A stretch of 64,000 nucleotides of DNA from Alkalinema sp. FACHB-956 (GCF_014697025.1 NZ_JACJRC010000008.1:1-64000); one strand, 5' to 3'; positions 16,477-27,677 are shown, counted from the stretch's first letter. Notes: a model not told the origin generated them from the sequence alone. Made by a program: numbers and translations.

Positions 16477-18303
16477 ATGAGTTATCACTTACTGTCGATT
16501 TCCGACTTGGGAGTCAGTTCCGCTGTTAACTTCCCCTGCTATTTTGCAGTGAGTACCGCACCGATCAATGTAGAAGATGCGATCGCGATTTCAGGGGACA
16601 ATCCTGCACAAAAGATCCGCGAAATTACGGATTACTTAAAACAGCAGGATGCAAACGCAGAAATCTTAATTTTGATTCATGGCTACAATACCGATCGGAA
16701 TAATGTTCAACAATGGTATCGCGATACCTGCGAATACATTGCCCATCATTATCCTCAACATTCTCAAGGATTGGTCGTCATTGGTTATCGCTGGTCATCG
16801 GAGCAAATTTCGGGGGATGAGTCTGGTAAGTTTGCAGATAAACGCTTATTTGCTTGGGAAGCCTTACCCAAATTTGCGAAAGGGGTTTATATCTTTTCCC
16901 TGGCTGGGATTGCGATCGGTGCAGTGGGCGGCCTTTTGAGTTTTTTCTTAGCATTTTCTAGTCAAATTCCATCATTATTTCTTTTAGGATTATTTTCACT
17001 ATTTTTACTGACTGCTTTATTTCTACTTTCGCCACTTCTGACATTATTTCTTCTGCGTTTATCTGGCTATTTTAGAGATGTTTTTAGAGCAGATCAGTAT
17101 GGGGTTTCAGATTTAATCGAACTGATTCGCAATCTCGATGATCAGTTGGTTGAATCCGTGGATTTGCCGGAGCGCTACCAACGGGAGCAGTACTGGCAAT
17201 CGAAGGAACGCAGCAAAGTCCGCCTGTCCTTTGTGGGCCACAGTATGGGCGGATTCGTGGTCACCAATACGGTTCGAATTTTATCGGATGTCTTCGATCG
17301 TAGTTCGATCGGGAGTCTAAATCTGGTAGAAAACTGTAAGACGCCGCCTTCTGGGGTGGGGAATGTGTTTTCACTAGGGCGATTGGTGTTGGTTGCGCCG
17401 GACATTCCTGCGGAAACGTTAATTACTGGACGGGCCAATGTTTTGCGATCGTCGCTCCGTCGCTTTGAAGAAGCTTATTTGTTCTCCAATGAAGGCGATA
17501 TGGCCTTGCGTCTGGCATCTAGTACGGCCAACTATTTTTCCTATCCCACCAAAACTCGGACAGGCGGATATCGGTTAGGCAATGTGGTTGTTCGGGATCT
17601 GGGTCAGATGGGAAAGAACAATCTGGAAAAAGCTGGCATTCTCAATTTGACTGCGGATGGTCACTTAATCGCAACAAATGAGAAAAATCCCTATCTGGAT
17701 TATCTCTATTTACAACGCCGTTGTTCCCTCGCCGATCGCCAGCGCAGCATCTTCCAGCAACAGTTTCGAGAAGATGCATTCATTCAGCAACAACATAAAT
17801 CGATCGCGGAGCTCTTTACCTATTTCGACTGCACCAACTATCAGGAGCTGGTGATTGATCCCAAGACTGGACAACGGGCCATCCATCCTAAAACCGGACA
17901 ACCCATGACCAAAGGGATTGTCAGTCGAGCTTCCGGAAAAACTAGCCTAGACTTTCTGGACTATGTGGCACTGTTAGTGGATTCGGCCCGTCAAAAAGTG
18001 GATCCCCACGGAGGTTATATTTTTTCTGCCGATGCTCGGTTTACCAAACGACTGATCTATGGTCTCGCTTGTTTGGGATGGCAAGGATTTTTAGAGAGCT
18101 TGCAACAGGAAGCCGCCTTCCCAGAAGTGCTGGTTCAAGTGCAACAGGATTATCCCGATCTGAAGGAACCCCAACAGCACTGGCTGGCGTCTCTGCAAGT
18201 GTTAAATATCCTGTGTGAAGCCCGTGGATTACAGGTGTTACTTTCCCCAGAACGCTATCAATCAGACATCATGGGTCATCCGCGCGATCGTTATGGCTAT
18301 TAA
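16477..18303 (+). CDS. Alpha/beta hydrolase (DUF900-like) with inserted membrane segments
   Basis: A 608-residue protein. An alpha/beta-hydrolase fold is shown by the first strand ILILIHGYNTDRNN, the oxyanion-region strand LVVIGYRW and the nucleophile elbow GHSMGG with S256. Two long hydrophobic stretches, about residues 137-162 and 167-197, are inserted between that strand and the elbow, so the enzyme is probably anchored in the membrane by a helical hairpin or pair. Residues 300-608 are soluble and end in a helical region not recognised. Substrate unknown; esterase or lipase activity is inferred. ATG 16477 is the start. The following glycosidase gene overlaps its 3' end by 11 bases, suggesting translational coupling. 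Confidence 0.75.
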   Translation: MSYHLLSISDLGVSSAVNFPCYFAVSTAPINVEDAIAISGDNPAQKIREITDYLKQQDANAEILILIHGYNTDRNNVQQWYRDTCEYIAHHYPQHSQGLVVIGYRWSSEQISGDESGKFADKRLFAWEALPKFAKGVYIFSLAGIAIGAVGGLLSFFLAFSSQIPSLFLLGLFSLFLLTALFLLSPLLTLFLLRLSGYFRDVFRADQYGVSDLIELIRNLDDQLVESVDLPERYQREQYWQSKERSKVRLSFVGHSMGGFVVTNTVRILSDVFDRSSIGSLNLVENCKTPPSGVGNVFSLGRLVLVAPDIPAETLITGRANVLRSSLRRFEEAYLFSNEGDMALRLASSTANYFSYPTKTRTGGYRLGNVVVRDLGQMGKNNLEKAGILNLTADGHLIATNEKNPYLDYLYLQRRCSLADRQRSIFQQQFREDAFIQQQHKSIAELFTYFDCTNYQELVIDPKTGQRAIHPKTGQPMTKGIVSRASGKTSLDFLDYVALLVDSARQKVDPHGGYIFSADARFTKRLIYGLACLGWQGFLESLQQEAAFPEVLVQVQQDYPDLKEPQQHWLASLQVLNILCEARGLQVLLSPERYQSDIMGHPRDRYGY

Positions 18304-19807
18304 ACGCCTTGCTATACAAAACACAGGGAGCTGGAAAACGGGACGTCGCTGGATGATGCTTGGATTACTGCTGGTGAGCCTCGCAACTGCTTGCAAGGTA
18401 AGTCTTCTGAGTCGGTCGCCCACGGGTTCTCCCGGTCTGTCCCACTCCCCCAAGCTAGAAACCGTGACATTAACGGCCCAATCCGGTGAACAGCAAAGGT
18501 TTGCTGGTTTTGGCATCAGTCAAATCGTGTCCAAGGATTATGCGAAGTTGCCCCAGGGTCGCCGCAAGGAGTTATCGCAAAAACTATGGCAGGACTTGCG
18601 GCTCAATACGCTGCGCCTGTGGTTCTTTATGGATGTCTATGCCCCTACACCCGGCCAGCGGCAATTGCAGTCCATGTTCACTGAACCCTACCTCCAACTA
18701 GTGCGGGATGCCCAACAGACAGGGCAGTTGCAAAACCTCCTGCTAGCGCCCACTTCAGTGCCGAAATATTTGCTGGAAAAGCGGGATGGCGGGATGCGCC
18801 TTCGCAGAGAAAAGTTGAGGGATTGGGCCGATACGATCGCGGATTTTATCCAAGCGGTGCGCGATCGCTATGGCATCACCATTAATGTCACGGGCATTCA
18901 GAATGAGCCCAACGACGATCATCTCAATTTTTCTAAGGGCGAAATAGCCCAAGCGGTTAAACAATTGCGTCGATCGTTGAACGATCGCCAACTCAACAGC
19001 GTCAAAATCATTGCGCCGGAAAGTGCCAATGCCGATGGATATGCTGAAAGCCTGATTGATGACTTGAAACAGGATCCTGAAGCTTGGAACGCGATCGACG
19101 GCATTGCCACCCATTCCTACAATATGGCCGCGACTCCGGCGATCGCCGATCGGGTCAGGAATACGGGGAAAACTTACTGGCAAACGGAAGCGGGAGCCAA
19201 CGGCCCTGAAGAGTCGGGTAACGCCATGATTGCGACCTCTATGGCCGCGCGATTTCTGAACGATGTGAACCACTGGGTGACCCATTGGATTTGGTTTATT
19301 GGGGCAGCCCAGGCCGATCCCAACGACAATGCCACCCGCTTGATGAAGTATGAGGCCGATCGTCCCCAAAGGACTTGGTTAACGCTATTCAAAAAATACG
19401 ACTACCTCCAGCAACTGAGTCAGACCTTTGAGGTCGGGGCAACCTTTCGTACGGTGGAAAGCTCTCTGGAGGGCAAAATGGTCTGGACCTATGGCAAAAA
19501 GCCGCGCATTAATGGGGCGGTAGCTCGCAATCCCGATGGAAGCTGGGCGATCGGCGTTACTAATTTCACGTCTAAAGAAGGGCGCAATACCCAAGATCCC
19601 CACGACCAAACGGGCTATCCGACCCAAGCTTTTTCGGTCACGATCCGAATTGCTGAACTGACTGGTAGCCGCGCAATGCCGTTCCAAGTGTGGCGCAGCA
19701 ATGCCCAGAAGGGGAATCACAAACAGGCCGATGTGATGATGCGCAACGGTACGTTGACGGTAGAAGTTCAGCCCTTGGAATTGGTGACACTGCGATCGCA
19801 ACCCTAA
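18293..19807 (+). CDS. GH30-like glycoside hydrolase, predicted lipoprotein
   Basis: A 504-residue secreted glycosidase. The N-terminal signal ends in SLATAC with C34 as the probable lipidation site (the box is slightly atypical, with Ala at -3), so it should sit on a membrane facing the periplasm or outside. The (beta/alpha)8 domain has two Glu residues where GH30 enzymes of clan GH-A have theirs: E205 in GIQNEPND (acid/base) and E299 in YWQTEAGAN (nucleophile). A C-terminal beta-sandwich follows (about residues 405-504). GH30 members cut beta-1,6-glucan, beta-1,6-galactan, xylan or glucosylceramide; the substrate here is unknown. ATG 18293 was chosen because it overlaps the upstream stop and precedes the signal peptide; the longer frame from 18215 has no start signal. 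Confidence 0.78.
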   Translation: MAIKRLAIQNTGSWKTGRRWMMLGLLLVSLATACKVSLLSRSPTGSPGLSHSPKLETVTLTAQSGEQQRFAGFGISQIVSKDYAKLPQGRRKELSQKLWQDLRLNTLRLWFFMDVYAPTPGQRQLQSMFTEPYLQLVRDAQQTGQLQNLLLAPTSVPKYLLEKRDGGMRLRREKLRDWADTIADFIQAVRDRYGITINVTGIQNEPNDDHLNFSKGEIAQAVKQLRRSLNDRQLNSVKIIAPESANADGYAESLIDDLKQDPEAWNAIDGIATHSYNMAATPAIADRVRNTGKTYWQTEAGANGPEESGNAMIATSMAARFLNDVNHWVTHWIWFIGAAQADPNDNATRLMKYEADRPQRTWLTLFKKYDYLQQLSQTFEVGATFRTVESSLEGKMVWTYGKKPRINGAVARNPDGSWAIGVTNFTSKEGRNTQDPHDQTGYPTQAFSVTIRIAELTGSRAMPFQVWRSNAQKGNHKQADVMMRNGTLTVEVQPLELVTLRSQP

Positions 19808-20046
19808 GGGGTTATCAATGCTATCTCTACAGTCATCACCTCTTGTCCATAGTTTCAAAGGGACAATGCATAACCCATAATGCATAACCCATTCGGCGAT
19901 CGCCCTATAAAGTTCTCGGAAATCCGTCCTCGGAAATTGAATAGAGGAGTACCGATTTTTCGCGGAACTTCCTAGACTGGAAAGGAAGCCATTCAAATTT
20001 CTTCAATCAACGTCCAACTTAGACATCCAATTTACAAGGAAGCATT

Positions 20047-20841
20047 ATGGGACTGTTCGATCGTGTGAGCCGCCTTGTTCGTGCCAATCTGAATGATGCC
20101 GTCAGTAAGGCTGAGGATCCTGAAAAAATCCTAGACCAAGCCCTCATGGACATGCAGGAGGACTTGGTCAACATGAAGCAAGCGGTGGCTTCCGCGATCG
20201 CCACCCAAAAGCGCACTGAACAACAGGTCGCCAATAATCAGCGGGAAGCCGATACTTGGCAACAACGGGCTCAACTCGCGCTCCAGAAGGGAGATGAGAA
20301 CCTGGCACGGGAAGCCCTGATGCGCAAAAAATCCTTCGTGGAAGCAGCGACCACCCTGAATCAGCAACTAACGCTGCAATCCACCCAGGTTGATACTCTC
20401 AAGCGGAACTTGATCGCTTTGGAAGGCAAAATTTCCGAAGCGAAAACCAAGAAAGACATGCTCAAGGCGCGGGCTGCTGCTGCCAAGGCTAACGAGCAAC
20501 TGCAATCCACCGTGAACAGCATGAGTACCGGTTCCGCCATGGCTGCCTTCGAGCGCATGGAAGACAAGGTGCTGCAAATGGAGGCCCGTTCCCAAGCCGC
20601 TGCGGAACTAGCGGGAGCAAACTTGGAAGCACAATTTTTGTCCTTAGAATCGGGTGATGTGGATTTGGAACTGGAAGCGATGAAGGCCCAGTTGCTGGGC
20701 GGCACTTCTGCCCAAACCCAACAGCAACTGCCCCAACAGGCCACCGCTGGCGCACCGGCACCGAAGTCAACGGCAGCGCCCCAAGACAAAGCGATCGATG
20801 CGGAGTTGGAAGCGCTGAAAACCCAATTGGATAACCTTTAG
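20047..20841 (+). CDS. vipp1: PspA/IM30 family protein, Vipp1
   Basis: A 264-residue ESCRT-III-like coiled-coil protein that binds and remodels thylakoid and plasma membrane. The N-terminal amphipathic helix MGLFDRVSRLVRANLN and the long Ala/Gln/Glu-rich helical core are typical. It is longer than PspA: after a Gln/Pro/Ala linker (about residues 222-250) a short C-terminal helix ELEALKTQLDNL is present, which marks Vipp1 rather than PspA. The start ATG 20047 has AAGGA 6 bases upstream. Upstream spacer 19808-20046 contains a short direct repeat (CATAACCCATAATG) and no gene. A DCC protein gene follows 69 bases downstream on the same strand. Confidence 0.93.
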   Translation: MGLFDRVSRLVRANLNDAVSKAEDPEKILDQALMDMQEDLVNMKQAVASAIATQKRTEQQVANNQREADTWQQRAQLALQKGDENLAREALMRKKSFVEAATTLNQQLTLQSTQVDTLKRNLIALEGKISEAKTKKDMLKARAAAAKANEQLQSTVNSMSTGSAMAAFERMEDKVLQMEARSQAAAELAGANLEAQFLSLESGDVDLELEAMKAQLLGGTSAQTQQQLPQQATAGAPAPKSTAAPQDKAIDAELEALKTQLDNL

Positions 20842-20910
20842 ATCCGTTAGGCCAGTCCCTTGAAGCCCAGGAATCCCGATCGACCCAAGCGTGCAGAACG
20901 CCCCACCCCG

Positions 20911-21366
20911 ATGCAGTACACCGTGATCTATGACGGCAACTGCAACCTCTGTTCTAACCTCGTGCAACTGTTGGAGACCCTCGATCGGGGGCAACAGTTT
21001 CAATACATCCCCATGCAAGCTGAAGAGGCCCTAGCGAGCTATGGGGTGACAGCAGTGGACTGTGAGCAGGGGATGATGTTGATTCACCCGACGGATCCCA
21101 GTCAGCGCTGGCAGGGGAGTGCGGCAGCGGAGGAAATTGGGCGTCTGCTGCCCTTGGGCGCGATCTTTGTGGCGGCTTACCGGGCACTACCGGGGGCGAA
21201 GTTTTTGGGCGATCGGGCCTATTTACAGATTCGCGATCACCGCTATGACTGGTTTGGGCGGCGGCGACAGACCTATCGATCGCGCTACCCGGCCTGGGAG
21301 AGTGACCCAGCCTGTGATAATGGTTGTGAACGTTATTTTGCTGATTCCTCCGCCGATTCTCCATGA
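20911..21366 (+). CDS. DCC family thiol-disulfide oxidoreductase-like protein (DUF393)
   Basis: A 151-residue protein of the DCC1-like family. The signature YDGNCNLC (residues about 6-13) gives the CX2C thioredoxin-like active site. ATG 20911 was selected because the YDGNCNLC strand must begin within a few residues of the start; the frame extends upstream to a TTG at 20860 with unlikely sequence. The role is unknown; a thiol-disulfide exchange function is inferred from the fold. Its stop overlaps the start of the MEKHLA gene (ATGA, 21363-21366), so the two are translationally coupled, and both follow vipp1. Confidence 0.85.
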   Translation: MQYTVIYDGNCNLCSNLVQLLETLDRGQQFQYIPMQAEEALASYGVTAVDCEQGMMLIHPTDPSQRWQGSAAAEEIGRLLPLGAIFVAAYRALPGAKFLGDRAYLQIRDHRYDWFGRRRQTYRSRYPAWESDPACDNGCERYFADSSADSP

Positions 21367-21857
21367 CTGTGCCTTCCACGATTGACCCTGCGCCCTGGCA
21401 ATCTCCGGCCAGCCTGCGCCATGTTCAGCGGCTCCTAAACAGCTTTGCGCAACAGGTGGGTCGATCGCTCTTAGCCAATCAAGGCAGTCCCGATGCGATC
21501 GCCCAAGCGCTCTTTGAAGCCCCTTTTGTTGTGGTCTCCCACGGAACCGAGGCCGATCCGATTTTCAACTATGGCAATCAGCAGGCACTGAATCTGTGGG
21601 AATTTGACTGGGACAGCTTTACCCAACTGCCGTCCCGCCAGTCCGCTGAAGCCAGTGAGTACGTCGATCGAGAACAGCTTTTAGCAGAAGCCAAACTAAA
21701 AGGCTATATCAGCAACTATCGAGGCATCAGAATTTCCCGCACAGGCCGCCGCTTTTGGATTGACAATGTGATTCTGTGGGGCGTTGTGGATGAGCAGGGA
21801 GCACCCTGTGGACAGGCTGCCACCTTTGATCAATGGACCTTTATCGAATCAATCTAG
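21363..21857 (+). CDS. MEKHLA domain protein
   Basis: A 164-residue soluble protein. The block FVVVSHGTEADPIFNYGNQQALNLWE and the later ISNYRGIRISRTGRRFWIDN are characteristic of the MEKHLA domain, a PAS-related fold found in cyanobacterial stand-alone proteins and in plant HD-ZIP III regulators. Function unknown; a ligand- or redox-sensing role is only inferred from the PAS-like fold. It overlaps the DCC gene by 4 bases. Its 3' end overlaps the convergent MORN gene by 17 bases, with no terminator between them. Confidence 0.88.
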   Translation: MTVPSTIDPAPWQSPASLRHVQRLLNSFAQQVGRSLLANQGSPDAIAQALFEAPFVVVSHGTEADPIFNYGNQQALNLWEFDWDSFTQLPSRQSAEASEYVDREQLLAEAKLKGYISNYRGIRISRTGRRFWIDNVILWGVVDEQGAPCGQAATFDQWTFIESI

Positions 21858-22620
21858 GATCGATCGGAAATCGACGACTGGGCTGCTCGCCTAAAAACTG
21901 CCCACTGCGCCAGCGCCCAACCACCTGCTGCCCATTGGCAAAGGTATAGGTTCCTAGCCCGTTCCATTGATTGTTGCGCATTTCCCCTTCGTAGCGATCG
22001 CCATTGGGTAAGGTACAGACAGCGATGCCTACGATCGTGCCCGTTTGGAAAAATCCTTCGCAGCGGGTGCCATCTGGATAGGTAAAGGCTCCATTGCCTT
22101 GGCGTTGATTATTGTCAAATAACCCCTCATAGCGGCTCCCACTGGGAAAGATACAAACCCCAGCCCCGTTCAGCGCATCATTTTGAAACTGTCCTTCGCA
22201 GCGGGTGCCATTGGCGTAGATAAACGTGCCCCGCCCTTGCCGCTGATTGTTGACAAATGAGCCTTCATAGCGATTGCCGTTGGGGTATTGGCAGGTGGCT
22301 TGGCCGTTCAGAAAGTTTTTGCGAAATTCGCCTTCGCAGCGGGTGCCATCAGCGTAGGTAAATTTGCCTTGGCCCTGCCGTTGGCCCTCGCGGAACTCGC
22401 CTTGGTAGCGGTTGCCGCTGGGAAAATTGCAGGTATGTTTGCCGTTTAAGGTGCCATCTCGATACTTACCATCACAAAATGCCTCAGCTTGGGCCGACTG
22501 TAGGGGGATCATCAGGCTGATACAATAGGCGATCGCTGCCCATTGGAACGATCGTCCCCACCACTTTGGTAGGGCTTGCAGCGGATTTTCTGACATTTTT
22601 GTCGGATTTCTTGCCTGCAT
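21841..22620 (-). CDS. Secreted MORN-repeat protein with paired cysteines
   Basis: A 259-residue protein with an N-terminal signal peptide (cleavage predicted near SAQA/EAFC) and about ten MORN motifs (YEGEF, CEGQF and similar) covering the mature part. The repeats are arranged as double units of 46 residues. In four successive units a Cys precedes EG and a second Cys follows after exactly 14 residues (C-X14-C). In an exported protein such pairs could form disulfides across neighbouring beta-hairpins. MORN proteins are structural or lipid-binding elsewhere; the bacterial role is unclear. The start could also be the ATG at residue 9. Its end overlaps the MEKHLA gene by 17 bases. Confidence 0.85.
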   Translation of the reverse strand: MQARNPTKMSENPLQALPKWWGRSFQWAAIAYCISLMIPLQSAQAEAFCDGKYRDGTLNGKHTCNFPSGNRYQGEFREGQRQGQGKFTYADGTRCEGEFRKNFLNGQATCQYPNGNRYEGSFVNNQRQGRGTFIYANGTRCEGQFQNDALNGAGVCIFPSGSRYEGLFDNNQRQGNGAFTYPDGTRCEGFFQTGTIVGIAVCTLPNGDRYEGEMRNNQWNGLGTYTFANGQQVVGRWRSGQFLGEQPSRRFPIDPRLIR

Positions 22621-23122
22621 AGTGTTTTGATTAGTAAAGACAACGACGGATCACGACTTAATACATGAGGTTAAACATGAGGTTGAACAATTGTTGAAGA
22701 ACGGTTGAACAACTGAACAACGATCGAGGTTAAAGATAGAGGTTAAATAACCTGTTCAAAATCCTTATCAAACCATTGAATGCGTAATTTTTAACCACAA
22801 ATTTTTAGAATTGTTCGATCGCTCAGATCGCTAAATTCGCTAGCTAAGCAGCCGAACAGCCGATATATTTGCCTCTATCCATTGCAGAAAAGCCTATATT
22901 CGGTCACTTTGACCCAAGGTTGGGCATGTTAGGTTAATAATTTTGTTCAAAAATTAAGAACGCGATTCCCGGCGACTGTTGCTATTCAAGGCTTTGGCAA
23001 TGGGTGAAACATGGCTCTAGGGTACTTAGCTCCATGTTCCTCCTATTTGAGACATTGCCTGGATTGATGACAGTTCTGGTTATACAAAAGCCCTGAGATT
23101 GGATGAGTCTGGTTTGAGTCTG
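22621..23122. other. Divergent spacer with short GGTTAAA/GGTTGAA repeats
   Basis: Between the MORN gene (leftward) and the DUF3370 gene (rightward) lie 502 bases. From about 22665 to 22752 the words GAGGTTAAA, GAGGTTGAAC, ACGGTTGAAC, GAGGTTAAAG and GAGGTTAAAT recur irregularly. The remainder is AT-rich and holds no recognisable gene, RNA or terminator. Promoters for both genes are presumed. Confidence 0.4.
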
Positions 23123-24583
23123 ATGATTTTTCCATTATTTCCCCTCGCCCAAGCCCTCCCCCTTCCGACACCGGTTCCAACCAGCCCGCCTCTTCAGGTG
23201 CCAGAACCGCCGAAGCAGCAGGTTCCTCCCATGTTTGTCTTTCCCCCCCAGGAAGACATTTCCCCGCAGGATAGCCTCCCCCGCCAGGAAATTCTCCAGG
23301 TTCAAGAAATTCGTGCCTTGCCCGGTCAACTGGATGAGGTCCCCGTTTTCAACAGCAACAGCCCAGAAATGGTCATGGACGAAGGGGTGCTCCTGTCCAC
23401 CCTGCCCCCCAAGGGCAAGCTGTTCCCCAAGGCTCACCTGAACTATGCCTTCAATGGTCGGTTTGATGTGTTTTCCCATCACATCAGCCGAGCCAGTACC
23501 CCGAGTCAGATTCGATCGCTCTTTCAAGGCATTTTGGTGCAAAATCCGGGGCCCCAGGCGGTGACGATCGAAGTTTTGCAAGCGGCGAGCTACCTGACCC
23601 GTCCCGATGCTTTATTTATTGATTTGCCAGATTACCAAGAAGATCCGATCGGGAATGTGTTTTCGGGTCCTGGCAGTCGGGTGATGAGTGACATTCTGCG
23701 GGGACGTCGCCAAGGCAGTTTGCCCGATCTGATGGTGATTCCGCCGGGGGGAAGCCGCATGTTAATGAATTTGCCGATTCCTGCTGGCTTGGTTACCCCT
23801 ACCTCTAACGGTCGATCGACGATGATTCGGCTGCGCAGTAGTGGCCCAGTCTATTTGGCCTCCTTGGCAATGTATGCGCCGCGCAATTTGGACGGGACAG
23901 AGCGCATTCCCACTCCAGAAGAATGGCAACAGTTTGCCCTAACAGCCAACTTAGCAGGGCCGCGTGACTTGCCCCCGACGCCCCCCACCGATCGCCGGGA
24001 ACGAGTGATCTACGGGCGGGTGGCTGGGGTTGCCCAGGGATCCCAATGGCAGGCCAAGTTAACGGACTCTCCCAATGGCGATCGCTTGACGATTCCTCGA
24101 CCAGGGGCAGCGTTTTCCTACGGTATTAGTACCTTGCCGCGCGGGACGTTTGGCACGGGGCAAGTCCAAAGTGCCAAAATGCTGGTGCGCTATCCTGATA
24201 CGGCCTATCTTGCCAATGGCAACTATGGCATCCAGTACAGTTTGACCCTGCCGTTACACAACAATACGCGCCAAGCTCAGAAAGTGGCTTTGCTCTTTGA
24301 AACCCCGATTAAGCACGATCGCAGCAAACAGGAAGCGCTCTTTTTTAATCCGCCGGAACCGAAGATTTTTTTCCGAGGAACGGTGCGAGTGCAATACCAA
24401 AATGATGCGGGGGTGAAGCAAACGAAGTTTGTTCATCTGGTGCAACGGCGGGGCCAGCAGGGGGAACCGTTGGTGATGCTGAAGTTGCCCGCAGGCGATC
24501 GGCGCTTGGTGGAGGTCGATTTTCTCTACCCCCCCGATGCCACGCCTCCACAGCTTTTGACGGTCAGAACCCTCAAGGATTAG
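23123..24583 (+). CDS. DUF3370 protein, probably exported
   Basis: A 486-residue protein of the cyanobacterial DUF3370 family. It opens with a short hydrophobic stretch (MIFPLFPLAQALPLP) that may be a signal, followed by a Pro/Gln-rich linker of about 60 residues. The rest is a large beta-rich domain with the family blocks VQEIRALPGQLDEVPVFNSN, FDVFSHHISRA and LPIPAGLVTP. Function unknown; surface or periplasmic location is inferred. ATG 23123 is taken; TTG 23099 would add eight residues. Neither has a clear ribosome-binding site. Confidence 0.8.
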   Translation: MIFPLFPLAQALPLPTPVPTSPPLQVPEPPKQQVPPMFVFPPQEDISPQDSLPRQEILQVQEIRALPGQLDEVPVFNSNSPEMVMDEGVLLSTLPPKGKLFPKAHLNYAFNGRFDVFSHHISRASTPSQIRSLFQGILVQNPGPQAVTIEVLQAASYLTRPDALFIDLPDYQEDPIGNVFSGPGSRVMSDILRGRRQGSLPDLMVIPPGGSRMLMNLPIPAGLVTPTSNGRSTMIRLRSSGPVYLASLAMYAPRNLDGTERIPTPEEWQQFALTANLAGPRDLPPTPPTDRRERVIYGRVAGVAQGSQWQAKLTDSPNGDRLTIPRPGAAFSYGISTLPRGTFGTGQVQSAKMLVRYPDTAYLANGNYGIQYSLTLPLHNNTRQAQKVALLFETPIKHDRSKQEALFFNPPEPKIFFRGTVRVQYQNDAGVKQTKFVHLVQRRGQQGEPLVMLKLPAGDRRLVEVDFLYPPDATPPQLLTVRTLKD

Positions 24584-24763
24584 GGGGCTAGATGAAACTT
24601 TCTATGCTGCCACGAATAAAAAATACTGTGAAGAGATGGCCGATCGACACAATTGCAGCTTGAATCGTATAGAGCTAACATGCCTCAAATGGGCAATAGA
24701 TCAGCATATTGTTGCCAGTGATAGACTTGAAGTAGAATGCCTAGTCCCTATGGTGAAGTCAGC

Positions 24764-24991
24764 ATGAACACAGAGTTTACTCAAGTTTTTGAGTTAACCC
24801 TCTCGGAAAAATTGTTACTGTTGGAAGACTTGTGGGATAGCATTGCCCAAACTCCGGAGCAAGTTCCTGTACTTGACTGGCAGAAAGAAGAACTTGATAA
24901 GAGAAAGGCTACCTACTTGTTGAACCCTAACTCCGGTAGTTCATGGGAAGCGGTTAAGCAGCGGATTCGCAACGGACAGTATGGTGCCTAG
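24764..24991 (+). CDS. Addiction-module antitoxin (TIGR02574-type)
   Basis: A 75-residue acidic protein matching the putative addiction module component family. The block LTLSEKLLLLEDLWDSIA is typical of these antitoxins, which neutralise ParE/RelE-type toxins and repress their own operon. ATG 24764 was chosen; nine further residues are open upstream. The toxin gene overlaps by 11 bases (24981-24991), the usual layout of such pairs. Confidence 0.88.
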   Translation: MNTEFTQVFELTLSEKLLLLEDLWDSIAQTPEQVPVLDWQKEELDKRKATYLLNPNSGSSWEAVKQRIRNGQYGA

Positions 24992-25283
24992 AACTCTGAT
25001 CCTTCAGCCAGAAGCAGAACAAGATGTGGCTCTGGCTTTCACTTGGTATGAAGAGCAAGAGCCTGGTTTGGGTGAAGAGTTTCTCCGTTGTGTTGATGCT
25101 TGTGTTCAATTCATCCGACGCAACCCGGAGATGTATCCAATAGTCCACGAAAGCTATCGAAGGGCTATCGTTCGGCGCTTTCCCTATGTGGTCTTCTATG
25201 AGTATTCAGACACAATCATTATTATTTACGCGGTTTTTCACTGTTCTCAAAACCCGAAGAAATGGCGAGGGCAGTTACCGTAG
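24981..25283 (+). CDS. ParE/RelE-superfamily toxin
   Basis: A 100-residue toxin partner. Family features are the N-terminal strand and helix PEAEQDVALAFTWYEEQEPGLGEEF, the central RRAIVRRFPYVVFYEY and the C-terminal IIIIYAVFHCSQNPKKW. This is the type usually annotated as plasmid stabilisation protein or ParE. ParE proteins poison gyrase and RelE proteins cut mRNA; the target cannot be told from this sequence. The gene is full length and lies immediately downstream of its antitoxin. A Uma2-like gene fragment lies on the opposite strand just after it. Confidence 0.88.
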   Translation: MVPRTLILQPEAEQDVALAFTWYEEQEPGLGEEFLRCVDACVQFIRRNPEMYPIVHESYRRAIVRRFPYVVFYEYSDTIIIIYAVFHCSQNPKKWRGQLP

Positions 25284-25316
25284 GAGTATACGATTCAGTT
25301 TAAATTTGTGAGAATG

Positions 25317-25440
25317 CTAATCGAATTCTGGTGCCCACAGTTCATCGACTAAAATCTGCCATCCCGGTAGAAGGTCAGGCACCGTCAGCATCTCCCCATC
25401 CCGCAAAGTCATTGGCTTAGGACTGGGAAACTTAGCCGCG
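25317..25440 (-). pseudogene. Remnant of a Uma2 nuclease C-terminus
   Basis: On the minus strand, reading to a stop at 25317-25319, the frame encodes KFPSPKPMTLRDG, then LTVPDLLPGWQI, then ELWAPEFD. The PDLLPGW and ELW..EF words are the usual C-terminal end of Uma2 (DUF820) proteins. Nothing upstream in any frame continues the domain before the end of the prolyl oligopeptidase gene, so only the last 40 or so codons survive. Confidence 0.45.
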
Positions 25441-25493
25441 ATAGCAAGTTTCCCAGTCGGTACCGTTACACCGACGAGCCTCAGCCACGAGAT

Positions 25494-27677
<2,184 letters not shown>

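Noticed and set aside
18755-19369. Minus-strand 204-codon frame inside the GH30-like gene
   Set aside because: Antisense shadow; catalytic Glu motifs are on the plus strand.
19385-19996. Minus-strand 203-codon frame over the end of the GH30-like gene
   Set aside because: Antisense shadow with no start signal and no known domain.
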